64,000 nucleotides of DNA from Rhodamnia argentea (GCF_020921035.1 NC_063157.1:23577015-23641014), one strand, 5' to 3'; counted from the stretch's first letter, positions 22,897 through 36,621 are shown. Numbers and translations are program-made. The notes: generated by a model not told the origin, from the sequence alone.

Positions 22897-25800
22897 AGTT
22901 GGTGCCTGCGCAAAACATAGAGAATGGCCCTTACTTCTTCAGAGCTGCTGGATAATTCATTCGGCGGTCAGAATAGGCTTTCCAAAGATTTTATCTTTCC
23001 ATTCAACCATACTTTCATGTTAGAGTGATTTTGGTTTTTGTGTAGCATTCTGTATGGTGACTTTTGTTCTATTTCGGAAAGGGAATGATGGAGTGCAATT
23101 TTATTTTTCCCAAATAAATGCCATATGAGTTATGTAAGTACACTGCGAGACTCAATGTGCAGTACTAATGAAATGACGTGATGTAGTTGGTTGTGTTCAA
23201 TGAAGCCTTCTATCACCATGGTGATACAATGCCACTTTTGCTTTGGACATGAATCGTCCAGTACTGCTTGAAATAGCAGTGCTTCTTCAATGCTGTAAAG
23301 AGATACATTGCATATTCAGTATGAAGAACGAGGCTAAAATTGCCCTTGTAGCTGTTTTAGATTTTCTTCTGCAGATCTTCTGCATTTTGTTGAGAATAGG
23401 AAAGCTATGGTTGTATTTACATCGTACGGGATACACTGAGAATCATCCGGAGGGATCTCTATGTTTGCTAATGTTTAGCATGCGGTGGTTGATATTGGCA
23501 GATGTAATGGGTTGGTCTGAAATCCGGAGTTTTTCAGCAGGTTGTGCTTTCCTCCAGACAAGTTTTCATTAGGCCCCGCTATTTTAGTTACTCTATTAGG
23601 ATATTCTTTCTTTTACTTGATGCATTTCGTGGGTTCATGAATGTAGTTGTTTGCTGGTCATTCCTAAATGACTTGTGAGATGTTCATGCCAGAGAAGGAT
23701 GGATGGCTTTGAATTGGTCGAATATAGGGCATGGATCTTCATAGCGTGACAATTGCTTCCCTGCTGATGTAGAATGATTACACCAGTTCAATAATTAATG
23801 GGAGTTCAGTTCTCTAATACTTTGAACAGTTAGGGTTGACAGATTGAGGATGAGTGGCGATGGAATGCTCTTACTCATCTGCGAGAAGGGGGGGAGATGT
23901 GATGTGACCATGATTCCGTATTTTGGTGGCACATGCTTATTTCTTTATCATGGCTTCAAGTGCATGGTATACTGATTTAGTTGATGGTGAGATGATTTTT
24001 CCTCTGAACTAGAAGGATCAGATTGTGCTAGAAGCCAATTTGCTCATCTTGCTTCGAGTAACTCAGCCCGAACTAATCTGATTGGAGTCGTAGACATTCC
24101 GAAGAAGGTTTTATTTAGTGGCTTCTGACTATTGTCATTTGCATCTCTTTAGTATCTAGAGAGTTTGGCCTCTATATGCTCGGCCTAGTTTGAAGGGGTA
24201 GAATGTGAGGGTGCAACATCAGGGCAAAATGACATGTGTGAGAGCTTTACTGGGAAGGACTGCAGAGTTTCGGGTAATTCTCTGATATAAGGTAATTTTG
24301 CCTGATGGTTCATATTCTCATTGGGCTTTTCTAGCTTGGGAAGGAGATAAATCCATAGTGAAAAAATGAAATTTTTGTTGAAGTAGGTGAATTTTCAGAG
24401 CAAGATGAGATTCTAGTACCTCTTCAGTCAGTGGGTTATGTGTAAAGCAATTGGAGATCTGGAGCTCAACAGGCTCTACTTAGTCATTTTGAAACTTCAT
24501 TTGCCAGCACATTCTCCTCCTTGTGTGTTGTGAGTTCATTGCAAGCAAGAGCAGACCTGATTTCTTAGGTTGTCTGTTGTTGTATATGGGTTTGGACTAA
24601 CTTTCTTTTTCTAGCACATCATTATCAGCCAAGACTCTTCAGTTTGTAAATCTTTGTAATACCACAAGTTTTGTGCCATTGCTCATGCCCCGTGACAAAA
24701 ATCTTTTACATATCTGCGGTTGGGTGAGCAATATCATTGGCCTACCAACGCAAAGAGTTGGCATTGTTGGACAAGTTCCATCATTTGCCAGGGAAAGAAA
24801 ATTGTCAAGAGGTCAACCGTGTCCTCTTTTACATGTGGTGGTTAGGTCATGGAGGTCGGCAGGTGAAAACAAGTTTTTTATCAAGGGCTGGCTACAACTG
24901 GGAGGAATCTATTGATGTGATCTCTCTGTGTGCAGGTAATGTAACTACCCCTTTGCTCCCGACTGCTCGCTCCTACAGTCTCCCGTGTAATTCATTTATA
25001 TCGAGTGTGATAGGCAAGTTTAACTCTTGCTCTTGAATTTGTTGTAGTGAAGGCATTCAAGTCTAGTAATTGAAATTCCATGAAATTTAATTAGCTGAGA
25101 TGCTAAGGTAGCTGGAAACTTTTGCGTGTTATGGGTCTAATCCATGCTGGGTGTATTAATTTCGTCTTGGGTCTTAGATGTTCGCTATCTTCTTTTAGAA
25201 ACTGTCTACTTGAGATTTGTGCGAGTGATCTCTGCCTAACAATGTTGCTTGTAAGCTTAGACAGCAGAAAAGCTATTGATTTCAAGTCCATGTGCAGTAC
25301 ATTGTGAATTTGCAATAGCTCTGACCCTAACAACATGTTTGGTCCAAAGGAATCGCCGTTTCAGTGGTGGTGTATGCTTTGATTGGAATGATTAATCTAT
25401 TCGTTCGTTAGGAGTATTTGGGGAATCTAGGCCTATTCTATTTACTTTTCTTTCCATTGCCATACAAGTACATCTTGTTCCTTCTCCATTTGCCTTTAGA
25501 AGGCCAAAACGACGAGGTCGGATCGATCAAATGAGCATTTCACCTGAGGCTTATACTTGGTGGAACGCTTGGTCTATTCCGCGAATGGTAAGCATTTTTG
25601 GTTTGTGGTTGGCCAATCTCATAGAACTGTCATTGACCGTATGGATATAGATTGTGGAGCTGCACATGCAACCGGGAGATGAGTTGTCACTTCAGCTATC
25701 TTATTATTACATCAATGTAGACGTTGTCTGACGGCAACTCGCGAACAAGACAATCGAGCTCGAACTGACATCTCATGGCCAGCGGTTGTTTATATTTCGT

Positions 25801-26170
25801 GCGTAACGTATGGTGGTCTCTATGGTGCACGTGATCGACATTCTTACAAACAGAGATACAAGCTTTGATTCCGCAATTATCGCCAATTGATGAAGATTCT
25901 AATATGCATATAGGTAGACTCAAAAAGAGTGTTTGATCCTTGGACCAAAGGGGTCTTAGTGCATCCTACTTGATTTGAGAGTTCTCGTGCTTGCATGATA
26001 TGCATGTGTGACCCATTTCTCTAAATGTGACAATAACGGGGGAAATCTTAAAATTTGGTGCGATAATGCATTCGAGTTCATGTCGTACATTTAAGTGGTA
26101 AAACTTGGTATAGACCTTTCATTTATTCATTCAGATTTTAGTGGACGGAAAATGTTACAAGACCGATTTC
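22897..26170. other. Gene-poor region, no supported CDS
   Basis: About 3.3 kb after the NFD6-like gene. The first few hundred bases are probably its 3' untranslated region. Open frames here are short and unlike any family I know (23243-23572; 24673-24915 overlapping 24737-25036). No inverted or direct repeats large enough to define an element were seen. Confidence 0.45.
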
Positions 26171-28948
26171 AGGACGAATCGTCAAATGCAAGATTAAAAT
26201 TCCCAATCAATCTAATGGTAATCGAGAAGATTAACTCTCGAACCGTCAATTAAGCGGCCGTGCTTATTGAAATGATCAAAGTCGGTCCTCCTTCCCAACG
26301 TGGCGTGCAAGATGCAGGAACGCTTTACACCGCCATCAAAGCTTGTGCAAAAACTCTCGGACAAACTTCGGGTTTTAATATTAATGGAGAAGGTTTGGCC
26401 CACGCCCTTGTCGTTTACGGACTTCGTCCGAGACGTCCTGGCTTTCGATCGAAAAGCTTTTTCGTCTCTTTCCTTTTTCATGGTCTCGTCATATCTCAGA
26501 TGACCTGTCAAACAACAGAAAAACCAAAATTGGGGAAGAAATTATTTTATTACAGGGTATTGGAATCTATATAAATAAAAAAAAAAAAAACGCAAACAAA
26601 CACACAAGCTTTTCTCTGAAAGTTGTCGTAAAGAATTTCGGACAGCAAGAAATCAATATTCTCCTTGCAAAAAAAGGAAAAAAGAAAAAAAAAAGAAGCT
26701 TTTTTCTCGCATTCTCCACTATTTTGGTTGCAACGAGGATGATGTGCTTGCATCGATTCGATTTCGTCGAGTTTAGTTCAACCAAAAAAGGGAAAAAAAT
26801 GATGGACATTGAGTTGGAACGAGCTTTAGAAAAATCGCAAACGTTTTCGGTAACTCTTCCTAGTAAATTTTCTCTTGAAAGTTTTAGCTATTCTCTTGAT
26901 ATTGAGATAGTGTCGTCGATTACGTACGAAATGTCCCTAGCAGAATTCTTGCCGAGCATTAAAGGGATTTCTTTTATTTTCACGGCGAATAAGTCACGCG
27001 AAAAAAAGGTTGGATATGAAGGAGTATGATTATGAAAACTAGGCTTATGATTTATGTGTATTAAACTTTTTTGACTTTCATGTTCTGATTTCGGGTAACC
27101 CTATATATATATATATTTTTATCTACGGGATCAAGCGTATAGATATTTTAGAACTACGATTACTCTTTTCTCTCTTTGAGGGTGCGAATGGCAACCATTC
27201 TCTTTTCGGATTCTATTTTTGGCCAAAAATATATTTTTCTATTTCTATTTCCTGGACGAGTTTCTAAATAGAGACACGGCATTTAATAACGACATAAAAT
27301 TTCTATTCTAAAAAAAGAGATTCATTTGATAATAACCTACAATTTCTACGATTGGGCAACCGGCGGATGAAGGCTAGCAGCTCCGAGATTGGAGACTAGC
27401 TACTAGCAAAGGGCGGTCAGAGATCCGTGAATGGAGACCCGTGGCTGGCGAATGGTGAACGGGGACTAGTGGTCGGTGATCGGAAGCCTGCGGCAAGCGA
27501 ACGGTAGCTTGGGATTGGAGATTGGCAACTTGCAGCCGCCAAACAGCGGCGGACGAACATCAACCGACGACGGGTGAATGGCGGTTGGGGACCAAAGATC
27601 GGTGGCGAGTGAACGGCAGTGGAGCCCCGCGATCGGTAGATGGCGATCGGCGGACGGCTACCAGCGAACTTTTGGATTCTGATTTCGGGTAACCCTATAG
27701 CTTTTTGTCCACAAAATTAGGCATATAGATAGTTTTAAACTTCACTTATTCTTTTCTCTCTTTAAGCTACCCAAATTCCAAAGTGTGATTGTTTTCCCGT
27801 TTGGGTGGTTAGAGTGTTGTATTGGCAAGAAGGTTGATCGACAAACGCATGTACATTTTTCATCTTATGATGTTTAGTGGAGATTTATATCTATCATTTT
27901 TGGCTAACCACTAATTTATTAGGCATAAAAAGGTCGATAAGTTGTTTCTTTTTTGTCCACAAAAAGAATGTGATGAACAAGATTGTTGCATTTTCTTTTT
28001 ATAACTGAGAAAGTACTTGAATGATTTTCTTCACTTTTCTATAGTTGTCTCAGGATAATTTTCTTACTAAGTCACAGTCTTACAGCTATCGTTTCGTAAA
28101 AGTCATACCATCAATCGTATACATACTGAAATCACAATAGTTAGATGGAAATATCTATTGATTTTTATCGTTATTTCTTTTTTAACTTTATGGATATGAA
28201 TGTATGAAGGTGATAATGCATATTTGTAATCACCAATTTGCATATCATACCCGCGTAACTTCAAACAGTGAAGAATAAACATGAATTTATTTTCGCGCAA
28301 AAAAGTAGGGGCGAGCAAGTCGGACCAATTGAATTTGAAATTGTCCGGACCGGTCGGTTTGGTCCCGGGCCCGAGGGGGGCGGTCCAATTCCGGATCCTT
28401 CAAATTGAAACCAAGATCTGGGCGATCCGGTTCTCTGTTCCAAGAGATTTTGTTTTTTAATTTATTAAACATAACCATAATGTATTCTTTCTTTCCTAGA
28501 ACTCTTCTGTCATTGGACTCTCATGCCTCGTCCTCTTTCCCACTCTCACGTCTCGCGTCTCACGCCTCGCCCTCTCTGGCGAATGACCGCTCGATGGCTT
28601 GAATCAACAGCTCATTGTCACGTCTCACCTTGATGGTCTAGCTGATTTCTTACACTAATCGACGAAATGACGCGACGAAATATTACCCAATGACCCAAAA
28701 ATACTCTTCGTATCGCTTAGCATATCAGTTAATCAATTCGGCCTTATTTATCTAGAATTAATTACAAAGAAAGAAGTGATGTTATTATATACATCAATTA
28801 ATACATAAAATTGATATGCAAAGTAGTATTTCATATCCCAGCACGAGTCTATCACTGTCCAAATAATATATCAGTTTTCTAAGTTTAGTCTTGTATGCCC
28901 ACAAAATCGTTGAAAAGGAGGGTTTGAACGCGTCCACCATTCTTCAAG
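26171..28948. other. Intergenic with degraded repeats
   Basis: No gene is supported. Two diverged direct repeats (about 27083-27180 and 27676-27775, both with CTGATTTCGGGTAACCCTATA and ending in CTTTTCTCTCTTT) flank a GC-richer block at 27181-27670. That block begins with a hAT-like GGGTGCGAATGGCAACCATT and consists of degenerate GGCGA/GAACGG repeats. A further hAT-like fragment with GGTCCCGGGCCCGAGG lies at 28305-28440. Confidence 0.45.
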
Positions 28949-29089
28949 TTATCCAAAAAAAAAATGTTTGAAACAGTTAAAGCATGGACAGTTCAAAAAG
29001 CACTCGCCGCTTGTCATGCCAAACCCAAGACCAGAAGGGAATTCCATGGGCGTTCCATTTCTATTCTCACCATACATCTCCCTTTGCAA

Positions 29090-29175
29090 TTGCTTCATCT
29101 CTCTCTCTCTCTCTACGAGCTCTGGTTTTTGTATCACGACTTCTTCTTCTTCCCCAGAAACCTCTCAGGACTACA
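29090..29175 (+). promoter_or_regulatory. CT-rich 5' leader of the DUF868 gene
   Basis: A (TC)n tract at about 29098-29113 followed by CTTCTTCTTCTTCC at about 29141-29154 lies directly before the DUF868 start codon. Pyrimidine-rich leaders like this are common in plant mRNAs. Inferred from position and composition. Confidence 0.35.
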
Positions 29176-30126
29176 ATGAGAGACATTATTTCTTGCTTCA
29201 GCGAGGACTCCATCAGCTTCTCCACTCCCTCGTGCTCCCACCCTTCCAAGAACGCCTTCATCTCTCCCTCCCCTCTTCCTTCCGTCCAGAATGCAGTCAC
29301 CTGTGTCTACAAAACCATCCTCTCCAGGAGCAAAGAGCAACTCTTGATCACCATCTCCTGGTTCACCGCGCAAACGGGTCATCAAGACGCGATCGTGAGC
29401 TTCGACCACGATCAGTCTTCTTCCTTCAGGCTCGGCGCCAGTTCGGGCTTGTTCAGGAAGAACAGAAGCCACTACAAGAAGATGGAGCACCGGAATTCTG
29501 AGGTTGAAGTCTTCTGGGACTTCTCGAAAGCCGTGTATGAGACGGGACCCGAACCCGTGGATGGGTTCTACGTGTTGGTCACCGTTGATTCTGAATTGGG
29601 TCTCGCTCTCGGCGACATGGCACCGCGAGAAGCCATCTCCAAGAAGCTCGGGGTTTGCGCGGGCGGGGATACGGTGAAATTCTCCATGGTTTCGCGGCGG
29701 GAGCATTTGTCGGGCGACTCGGTGTACAGCACCAAGGCGCGGTTCGGCAAGACGGGCGTCGTGCACGACGTTCTGATCAAGCGTAGAGACGAAAGCGAGG
29801 GGCAGAAGTATCCGGTCCTATGCGTTTACGTGGACAACAAGATCGTGCTGAGAGTGAAGAGGCTGCAGTGGAACTTCCGGGGGAGCCAGACGATCTTCGT
29901 GGACGGCTCCGCGATCGACCTGCTGTGGAACGTGCACGATTGGTTCTTCGGCCCAGGGACCGGATGGGCGACGTTCATGTTCAGGATGAGAAACGAAACA
30001 TCGGCGTCGGCCACGGGCGACAGCGAAAGGTTTCGGTTGGAAGACAAGTTGGAGGAGATGCAAGAAGAGGAAGAATGTCACAGAGGCGATTTTTCTTTAT
30101 TGATATGTGCAAGCAAGAGCGCATGA
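29176..30126 (+). CDS. DUF868 family protein, intronless
   Basis: A single exon of 316 codons plus stop. The start MRDIISCFSEDS is preferred over upstream in-frame codons because plant DUF868 proteins begin close to this point and the upstream sequence is a CT-rich leader. Family landmarks in order: AVTCVYKTILSRSKEQLLIT (about residues 41-60), ISWFTAQTGHQ, EVEVFWDFSKAVYETGPEPV, GFYVLVTVDSELGLALGDM, and ETIFVDG-type SQTIFVDGSAIDLLWNVHDW near the C-terminus. The family is plant-specific, about 280-340 residues, often single-exon, and of unknown biochemical function. The last ~35 residues are acidic (EEMQEEEECH) and less conserved. No signal peptide or membrane segment is evident. Confidence 0.93.
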   Translation: MRDIISCFSEDSISFSTPSCSHPSKNAFISPSPLPSVQNAVTCVYKTILSRSKEQLLITISWFTAQTGHQDAIVSFDHDQSSSFRLGASSGLFRKNRSHYKKMEHRNSEVEVFWDFSKAVYETGPEPVDGFYVLVTVDSELGLALGDMAPREAISKKLGVCAGGDTVKFSMVSRREHLSGDSVYSTKARFGKTGVVHDVLIKRRDESEGQKYPVLCVYVDNKIVLRVKRLQWNFRGSQTIFVDGSAIDLLWNVHDWFFGPGTGWATFMFRMRNETSASATGDSERFRLEDKLEEMQEEEECHRGDFSLLICASKSA

Positions 30127-31909
30127 CAGAGACCAGTTCAAATGCATAGCTTCTGGGGATTCTCTCTTCCTTAAGATCTCTTCAAGCCCGAACCAAAACA
30201 TCGAATTGTAGCTTGTGATCTTTCCTTCATCCGTCTCACGTTACAATGTTAAAAGGAGGTAGGAAAAATACTTTTGAGTTAGCGTTTTTGTCTTTTTAGG
30301 CAAACATGGAAGGTGGGGATGAAAATATTCTTCCTTGTTATATTTGTCTTCTTTTGGACCAAAATTCTGTTAATTTGTTGACTAGGGTGTTCTCATCAGA
30401 GCTGAGGTGTTAATGTACAATATACAATGATAGGTCGCTCTCTCTCTCTCTACCCCACAAATGAATTTTTCAAGTTTATTTTAAGGGGGTGGGGGAGAGG
30501 GGTGGCAAACAGCTAGCATGAGTTGAAAAGCATCCCATGATTGCATGATGTGCATTCATGAGTTGGGTAAATCTCTGCAATTCATGACCTTGAGGGGCCC
30601 TCTAGACTCTCTCTCTCTCTCTCTCTCTCTCTCTACCATGCCAATTCCCCAAAGCATGCGATCACCAAACCTTCACTCTGTTAATTTCGATTGCACTCTA
30701 GACCCTACAGGCAACAAGTTAATCGGGTCACGCCGCAAATTGTTTTTGGATCGCTCAAATCGGATTTCGCGACGTAGTGTTCCTAAGAAGAAAAGTGTAG
30801 ATCCTCCTAGATTTCGTAAATACCACCGCCGGTTGAATCTAAACATGCTAAATGCATGACCTAATTCTATTTTGGACATATTAATACGCATTCTATGATA
30901 ACAAAATAAGAGTCAACAACATGTTTCATTTTTTACCGAATGTTCCTTAGGAGAATAACACAAATCGAAGTAAGTGGTTTCAGGTTCTTTTCAGATTTTA
31001 CCTGAAATCTGAAATCTATCCGTTTGAACTAGTTTCCAAATTTGAAACCTACCACGTATATCCTATACCCTACCACCACGATTTTTCGATTTTACTATGG
31101 AATCGTGCGCATCCTAGACAAAAGGCAAGAGCTGCAACTGGGAAATGCCACGTGTTTCAATCAAAAAGCATGCATTTCTGTTTCAACTTCGTTGACCTGA
31201 CTGATCCGGTTTCCCATTAGGACGAACTTTTTCTGCAAACGTCACGAGCGCCGGTGAACTTCCTCGACGAGTGTTCAGAGAGAATCTCCAGTCAACAAAA
31301 TGAGGCTTTCAAATCAGACGTCGGAGACGAAAACCATAAGTCGATTCTCGATCCAGTCTAGCCTCTCATACGCAAGGGAAACTGGAAGAACGACCAGGGG
31401 CAAACAGGGTTTTTCACGGGCTATGGTAATATTATTCAACCGATGCCGGGTTGCCAATCTTAGGCAAGTCTCCAGTGCCCTGTTCTCTTTCCGTTTTGTT
31501 GGACTCAGTCTTCGTCAACTTATATATTTCGATTTTTTTTAAGGCTTTCGTCTTCTCGTTGCTGAGGTGATGAAACTAAATTATGGGACGACTTTGTCCT
31601 TTCCTCAAAACCTCATCAGATAGACTCCGTGTATATCGGGTCTACACACCTTCACGTGTTTCGTCTCGCTTGATATGACAAAATCGAAGTCCTGATCACC
31701 ATGAGATTTGTTTAGCGATCGCGTAGAAAGACGAGATGAACCGCGGGCGAACCGCGGGCGTCCGACGCTCGCTTTGAAATCGAATTCATAAAGTAACCCG
31801 TAGCTCATCGACTTTGTTTTTTTTTTTTTTTCATGATTCACTGTCGTATGATGCAATCGTAATAACGGAACCGCTGACACATATTCCTGGAGGGATTTCG
31901 GTGGGTACA
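30127..31909. other. Intergenic, 3' flank of DUF868 gene and 5' flank of copia insertion
   Basis: No supported coding region. (TC)n microsatellites occur at about 30436-30450 and 30607-30633. Other open frames (30545-30859, 31300-31542) have no recognisable family features. Confidence 0.5.
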
Positions 31910-32219
31910 TGTTGGTAAGATTGGCGATATCGACGAGATTGGCAAGATAAACTTGTCAAATCATAATAAGATTGAGGATCAAGATTCAATATGTAATATC
32001 TATATTTACCATAAAAATCACAGGCTATGTTTATCAAGTATGATGTACTCTTCTTTATTTAAGGAGAACGTATCTCTCCTAAGAAAATAAGAACATATGG
32101 AGATTTTTCCCGTGGATGTAGGCTTCCAAGAAACTTTTTCTTGATCGACCGAACCATGTAAAGCCTTTGTTCATATTCTCTTTTCTCTATCTTTTCTATG
32201 TTCGTATTAACTTGCTACA
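31910..32219 (+). repeat. 5' LTR of copia element
   Basis: 310 bp, TG...CA ends. It contains a TATTTAAGGAG motif likely to serve as a TATA region. The sequence is followed directly by TGAGTTTTTCC, which does not match the usual primer-binding site TGGTATCAGAGC. Confidence 0.95.
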
Positions 32220-32250
32220 TGAGTTTTTCCATATTTGTTGTTTTTGCACA

Positions 32251-35200
32251 ATGGCTAATGCCGATTTGGGTCGTTACGGCTCGAATGAAATGAGCACTCG
32301 ACTCACCTCTATTCTTTTCAATGGTCACAATTACTTCCCCTGGTCTCGGGCGATTACAATCGCTCTTGGAGACAGATCAAAGTTGGAGCATGTTAATGGT
32401 TTAATCAAACCGCCTCTTATCACCGATCCTAAATATGTTGGGTGGCAAGCTACCGATAATCTTATTATGTCATGGATTTTTAACTCTATGGATCCCCGGA
32501 TCTATGCGATTTTTGCATATTCTGATATTGCAAATGCCTTATGGGATTCTCTTCGTGATATGTATGGACATCAAGATAATGCTTCTCGAATTTTTGAGTT
32601 GCAACAGGAGATTGCTCATACCGAGCAAACCTCTGGCCAATCTTTTCTCGAACATCTTGACAATTTGAAACGGAAATGGGATGGCTCCGATAGTATCGTC
32701 CTCCGGTTCCATCTGTCAATGTATACTCTCGGCGAGAAGAACAAGATCGCATATTTCAGTTGCTTGCTAGTATTTGACTTGAATATGAATATGTTAAGAG
32801 ACAGATTCTTATGAGTGCTACTCTACCATCATTTTCTAATGTATGTGCCACTATTCAACGAGAAGAAACCCGTCGAAGGGTGATGAATATTGAACCCAAA
32901 TCAGGGGGAGAACTAGTAGAGAGTTCGGTTAATGCAGCTAATGTTGTCAACCAAGCTAGTACTAGCATTCGTTTTAATGGCGCCAAAGGGAAAGGTTGCA
33001 GCCGTAATACAAAGTTTCATTGTTCCCATTGTAGCAAAGATTGGCATACTCATGATCCTTGCTAAGAGCTATACCCTTACTTACGACCCGGTAAGGACAA
33101 GGCTACAAATAAGACTATGGATTCTAAAGTTGCCAGTTATGTTACCACTCCGGACCTTCAACCTCTTTGGAACAAATATCCTTGCAACTAAAGTAACCGA
33201 TGTCCTTCGGCGGTGTTTCTCAACCGAGTATTGACTCAAGAAATATGGCTCAAACTACTGGTAATGGCTTTGCCCTATCTGCATCCTCTATGAATAGCTT
33301 TATAATTGATTCGGGGGCAATCGACCTCTTGTGCGGTAGTTCTCATTGGACAACTCATCTACATGAGGTTCCTACTGGTTCCTACTCTCCTATTACGATT
33401 GCCAATGGTTAAAAGGTCCATATTCAAGGGGTTGGGAAACTATATTTATTCTTGAACTCTTATGATGTGTTCTTTGTGCCATCATTATCCTCTAATTTGT
33501 TATCGATTAGTAAAATTACCATGGATCTAAATTGCAATGTTACTTTTTCCCGTGATAAGGTTATCTTTCAAGACAGAACCACAAGGAGGAAGATTGGCGA
33601 AGGTCGGTTTGAAAAGGGCCTATATACTCTTGATTTTGCGAGTACGTCTTTGGTTTCTAGCCAAGATAAAGGGGGGTTAACATCTCAACTATGGCATTGG
33701 CATATGGGGCACCCATCGGATTGGGTGTTACGGTCTATTGATTCTACTTTCTCTCTAGATTCAAGCTCTTGTGAAACTTGTCATTTTGCTAAACAACATA
33801 GATTGCGTTTTCCTCAAAGGATGAATAATGCGTGTGAACTATTTGAGTTGATTCATTCTGATGTTTGGGGTAATGCACCGGTTGAATCTCGAGAATGTTT
33901 TAAATACTTTGTTACATTTATAGATGATAAATCTCGAACTACTTGGCTGTATTTGCTTACCTCTAAAAGTGAAGTATTGATAGTCTTCGGTGAATTTACT
34001 CGAATGATCTATACGCAATATGGTGCTTGGATTAAAACATTGCGTATCGACAATGGGACTGAATATATCAATCATCCCTTTAAATCGTTTCTCAAAAGTC
34101 TAGGTATTGTACACCGGACTTCATGTGTTAAAACTCCCCAACAAAATGGGTTTGCAGAGAGGAAAAATCATCATCTCCTTAAGGTAACACGATCACTTCT
34201 GTTTCATGGAAACTTATCTCGACATTTTTGGTTTATGCGATTTTAACAAGTTGCTATTTGATCAATCGTCTTCCTAGTAAGGTGATGCAATACAAATCTC
34301 TTATGGAAGTGCTCATTGGCCATTCAATTAATCTCTCTCATCTTCGTGTATTCGATAGTGTGTGCTATGTTCACATTTCATCAGGGAGTAAATTAGATCC
34401 TCATGCAAACAAATGCATTTTTTTGGGATATTCCAGTGTTAAAAAGGGTTATAAATGCTTTGATCCCTTCACCAAAAAAATATTTATTTCTCGGGATGTA
34501 ACGTTTGATGAAACGCACATGTATTTTTCTTCTAGGGATCAAATTCGGGGGGGAGAATATTGTTGATTACACTAACAATTATGATTACAGTGTATTTGAT
34601 ATGAAATTTTCTCCCTTATCGATTGTTTCTGATGATATGGTGATTGATGAAATCTAGAGAGATGTGACAAACACTTCTAATCAAGGCACAACTACTTTAG
34701 TTTAGGACCCTATCCAGGAAATAGCTCCAGTTCCTCCGGTTCGTCGATCAACCCGAACATTTCAGCCCTCAACTTGTCTTCACGACTTTGTTATGTATCG
34801 ATCGTCTACGGTTTATCCGATTTAGGCTTACGTTTGCTATGATTTCATTTCTCCGGCGTTTTGTGCTTTCCTATCTGCTGTAGATACAAACATTGAGCCC
34901 GCAAACTTTCTTGAAGCACAATAATCAGCTGTGTGGAGGAAGGCCATGGATGAGGAACTACAAGCCCTTGACAAAAATTAGACTTGGGATATTATTCCAT
35001 CACCTATTGGAAAACGTCCTGTTGGCTGTCGATGGATTTACAAAATCAAGTACAAAAGTGATGGTTCAATCGAGAGGCACAAGGCTAGATTGGTCGCCAA
35101 GGGATACACCCAAACATACGGAGTAGATTACAAAGAAACGTTTGCTTCTATGGTAAAGATGAATACTATTAGAGTTCTCATGTCAGATTCTGTCAATTAT

Positions 35201-36621
35201 GGCTGGTCATTGTTTTAAATGGACGTTAAGAATGCGTTCCTTCACGGAGAACTTGAAGAAGAAGTGTACATGGACCTCCCTCCATGTCACCCCTTAGAAG
35301 ATCAAGGAGTTGTTTGCAAACTCAAGAAGGCAATCTATGGCCTCAAGCAGTCACCTCAAGCATGGTATGGAAAGTTGAGTGCAACCCTAGTGATGTTTGG
35401 CTTTAAAATGGGTAAGTCCGACCATTCTCTATTCGTTAAGAAAAATTCTAAAGGAATTGTGTAGTGTTAATAGATGTTGATGATATTGTCATTACCGGTG
35501 ATAATTGCAAGAGATTGGATCTCTCAAAAAATATTTGCATGAGAAGTTCGACATCAAGGATTTGGGTCGGTTGCGATACTTCCTTGGAATTGAGGTTGCT
35601 ATTTCCAGTAAAGGCTTGTTTCTTTCTCGGAGAAAATATGCATTGGATATGTTAAAAGAAACAGGAAAATTGGAGGCTAAACCTGCAGAGTCTTCTATGG
35701 ATTTTGGGAATAAAGTGATAAAAAATACTACTCCTCTCCAAGATTTTGGCTAGTTCCAAAGATTAATTGGTCGACTAATTTATTTGACTATCACTCGACC
35801 GGACATTTCATATGCCGTTAGCTTTGTAAGCCAATTTATGCATGCTCCTACGAAAGGTCACATAGAGCTCGCTGACCGTATATTGAGATATTTGAAGTCT
35901 TGTCTAGGACGTGGCATTCTTATGAAGAAACACAATCACACGGAGGTTGTTGGATATATATGCTGATGTTGATTGGGCTGGTAGTCCCACTAATAGGAAG
36001 TCTACCACTTGTTTTTGTACTTTTGTTGGAGGTAATCTAGTTACATGGAAAAGTAAAAAACATAGCGTGTTTGCTCGTTCGAGCCCCGAAGTAGAATACA
36101 GAGTTATGGTGTCGGTGACGTGTGAATTGGTTTGGCTTCGCTTGCTATTGAGTGACTTAGGTCTTGAAGGATCTCGTGGTCCTATGAAGCTATTTTGTGA
36201 TAATCAAGTAGCAACTCACATTGCGTCAAATCCGGTCTTCCATGAAAGAACAAAACACATAGAAGTCGATTGTCATTTTGTTCGAGAGAAAGTTCAAAAC
36301 AAAACTATGAAAACACTTTATGTTCGAAGCAAAGAACAACTTGCTAATGTGTTTACTAAGCCTTTTTCTAAAGGAGTATTTCAACAACTATTGGCCAAGT
36401 TGACCTCAAAAGACCTCTTTGCCTCAACTTGGAGGGGGAGTGTTGGCGAGATTGACAATTTCGGCAAGATTGGCAAGATAAACTTGTCAAATCATGATAA
36501 GATTGAGGATCAAGATCCAATATGTAATATCTATATTTACCATAAAAATCATAGACTGTGTTTAGCAACTATGATATACTCTTCCTTATTTAAGGAGAAT
36601 ATATCTCCTTCAAGAAAATAA
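32251..36621 (+). pseudogene. Copia gag-pol polyprotein, broken by stops and frameshifts
   Basis: Recognisable in order. The gag starts at 32251 (MANADLGRYGSNEMST; block NGHNYFPWSRA). A CX2CX4HX4C zinc knuckle FHCSHCSKDWHTHDPC at about 33018-33065 is followed at once by a TAA stop. The protease core FIIDSGAIDLL lies near 33300. Integrase: GAG-pre-integrase LWHWHMGHP near 33690, HSDVWG with the first Asp near 33855, RIDNGTEY with the second near 34050, and Glu in NGFAERKN near 34150. Reverse transcriptase: KARLVAKGYTQ near 35080, [19 protein letters not shown] at 35219, and the catalytic pair in DVDDIVITGD near 35475. RNase H: ADVDWAGSP near 35960 to HERTKHIEVDCHFVREK near 36245. At least half a dozen in-frame stops or shifts separate the blocks. 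Confidence 0.92.

Noticed and set aside
22897..25050. Further coding exons of the NFD6-like gene
   Set aside because: Short frames exist, but none continues the family sequence; an in-frame stop ends the protein at 22896.
29134..29766. 210-codon minus-strand frame across the DUF868 gene
   Set aside because: Antisense shadow of a conserved coding exon.
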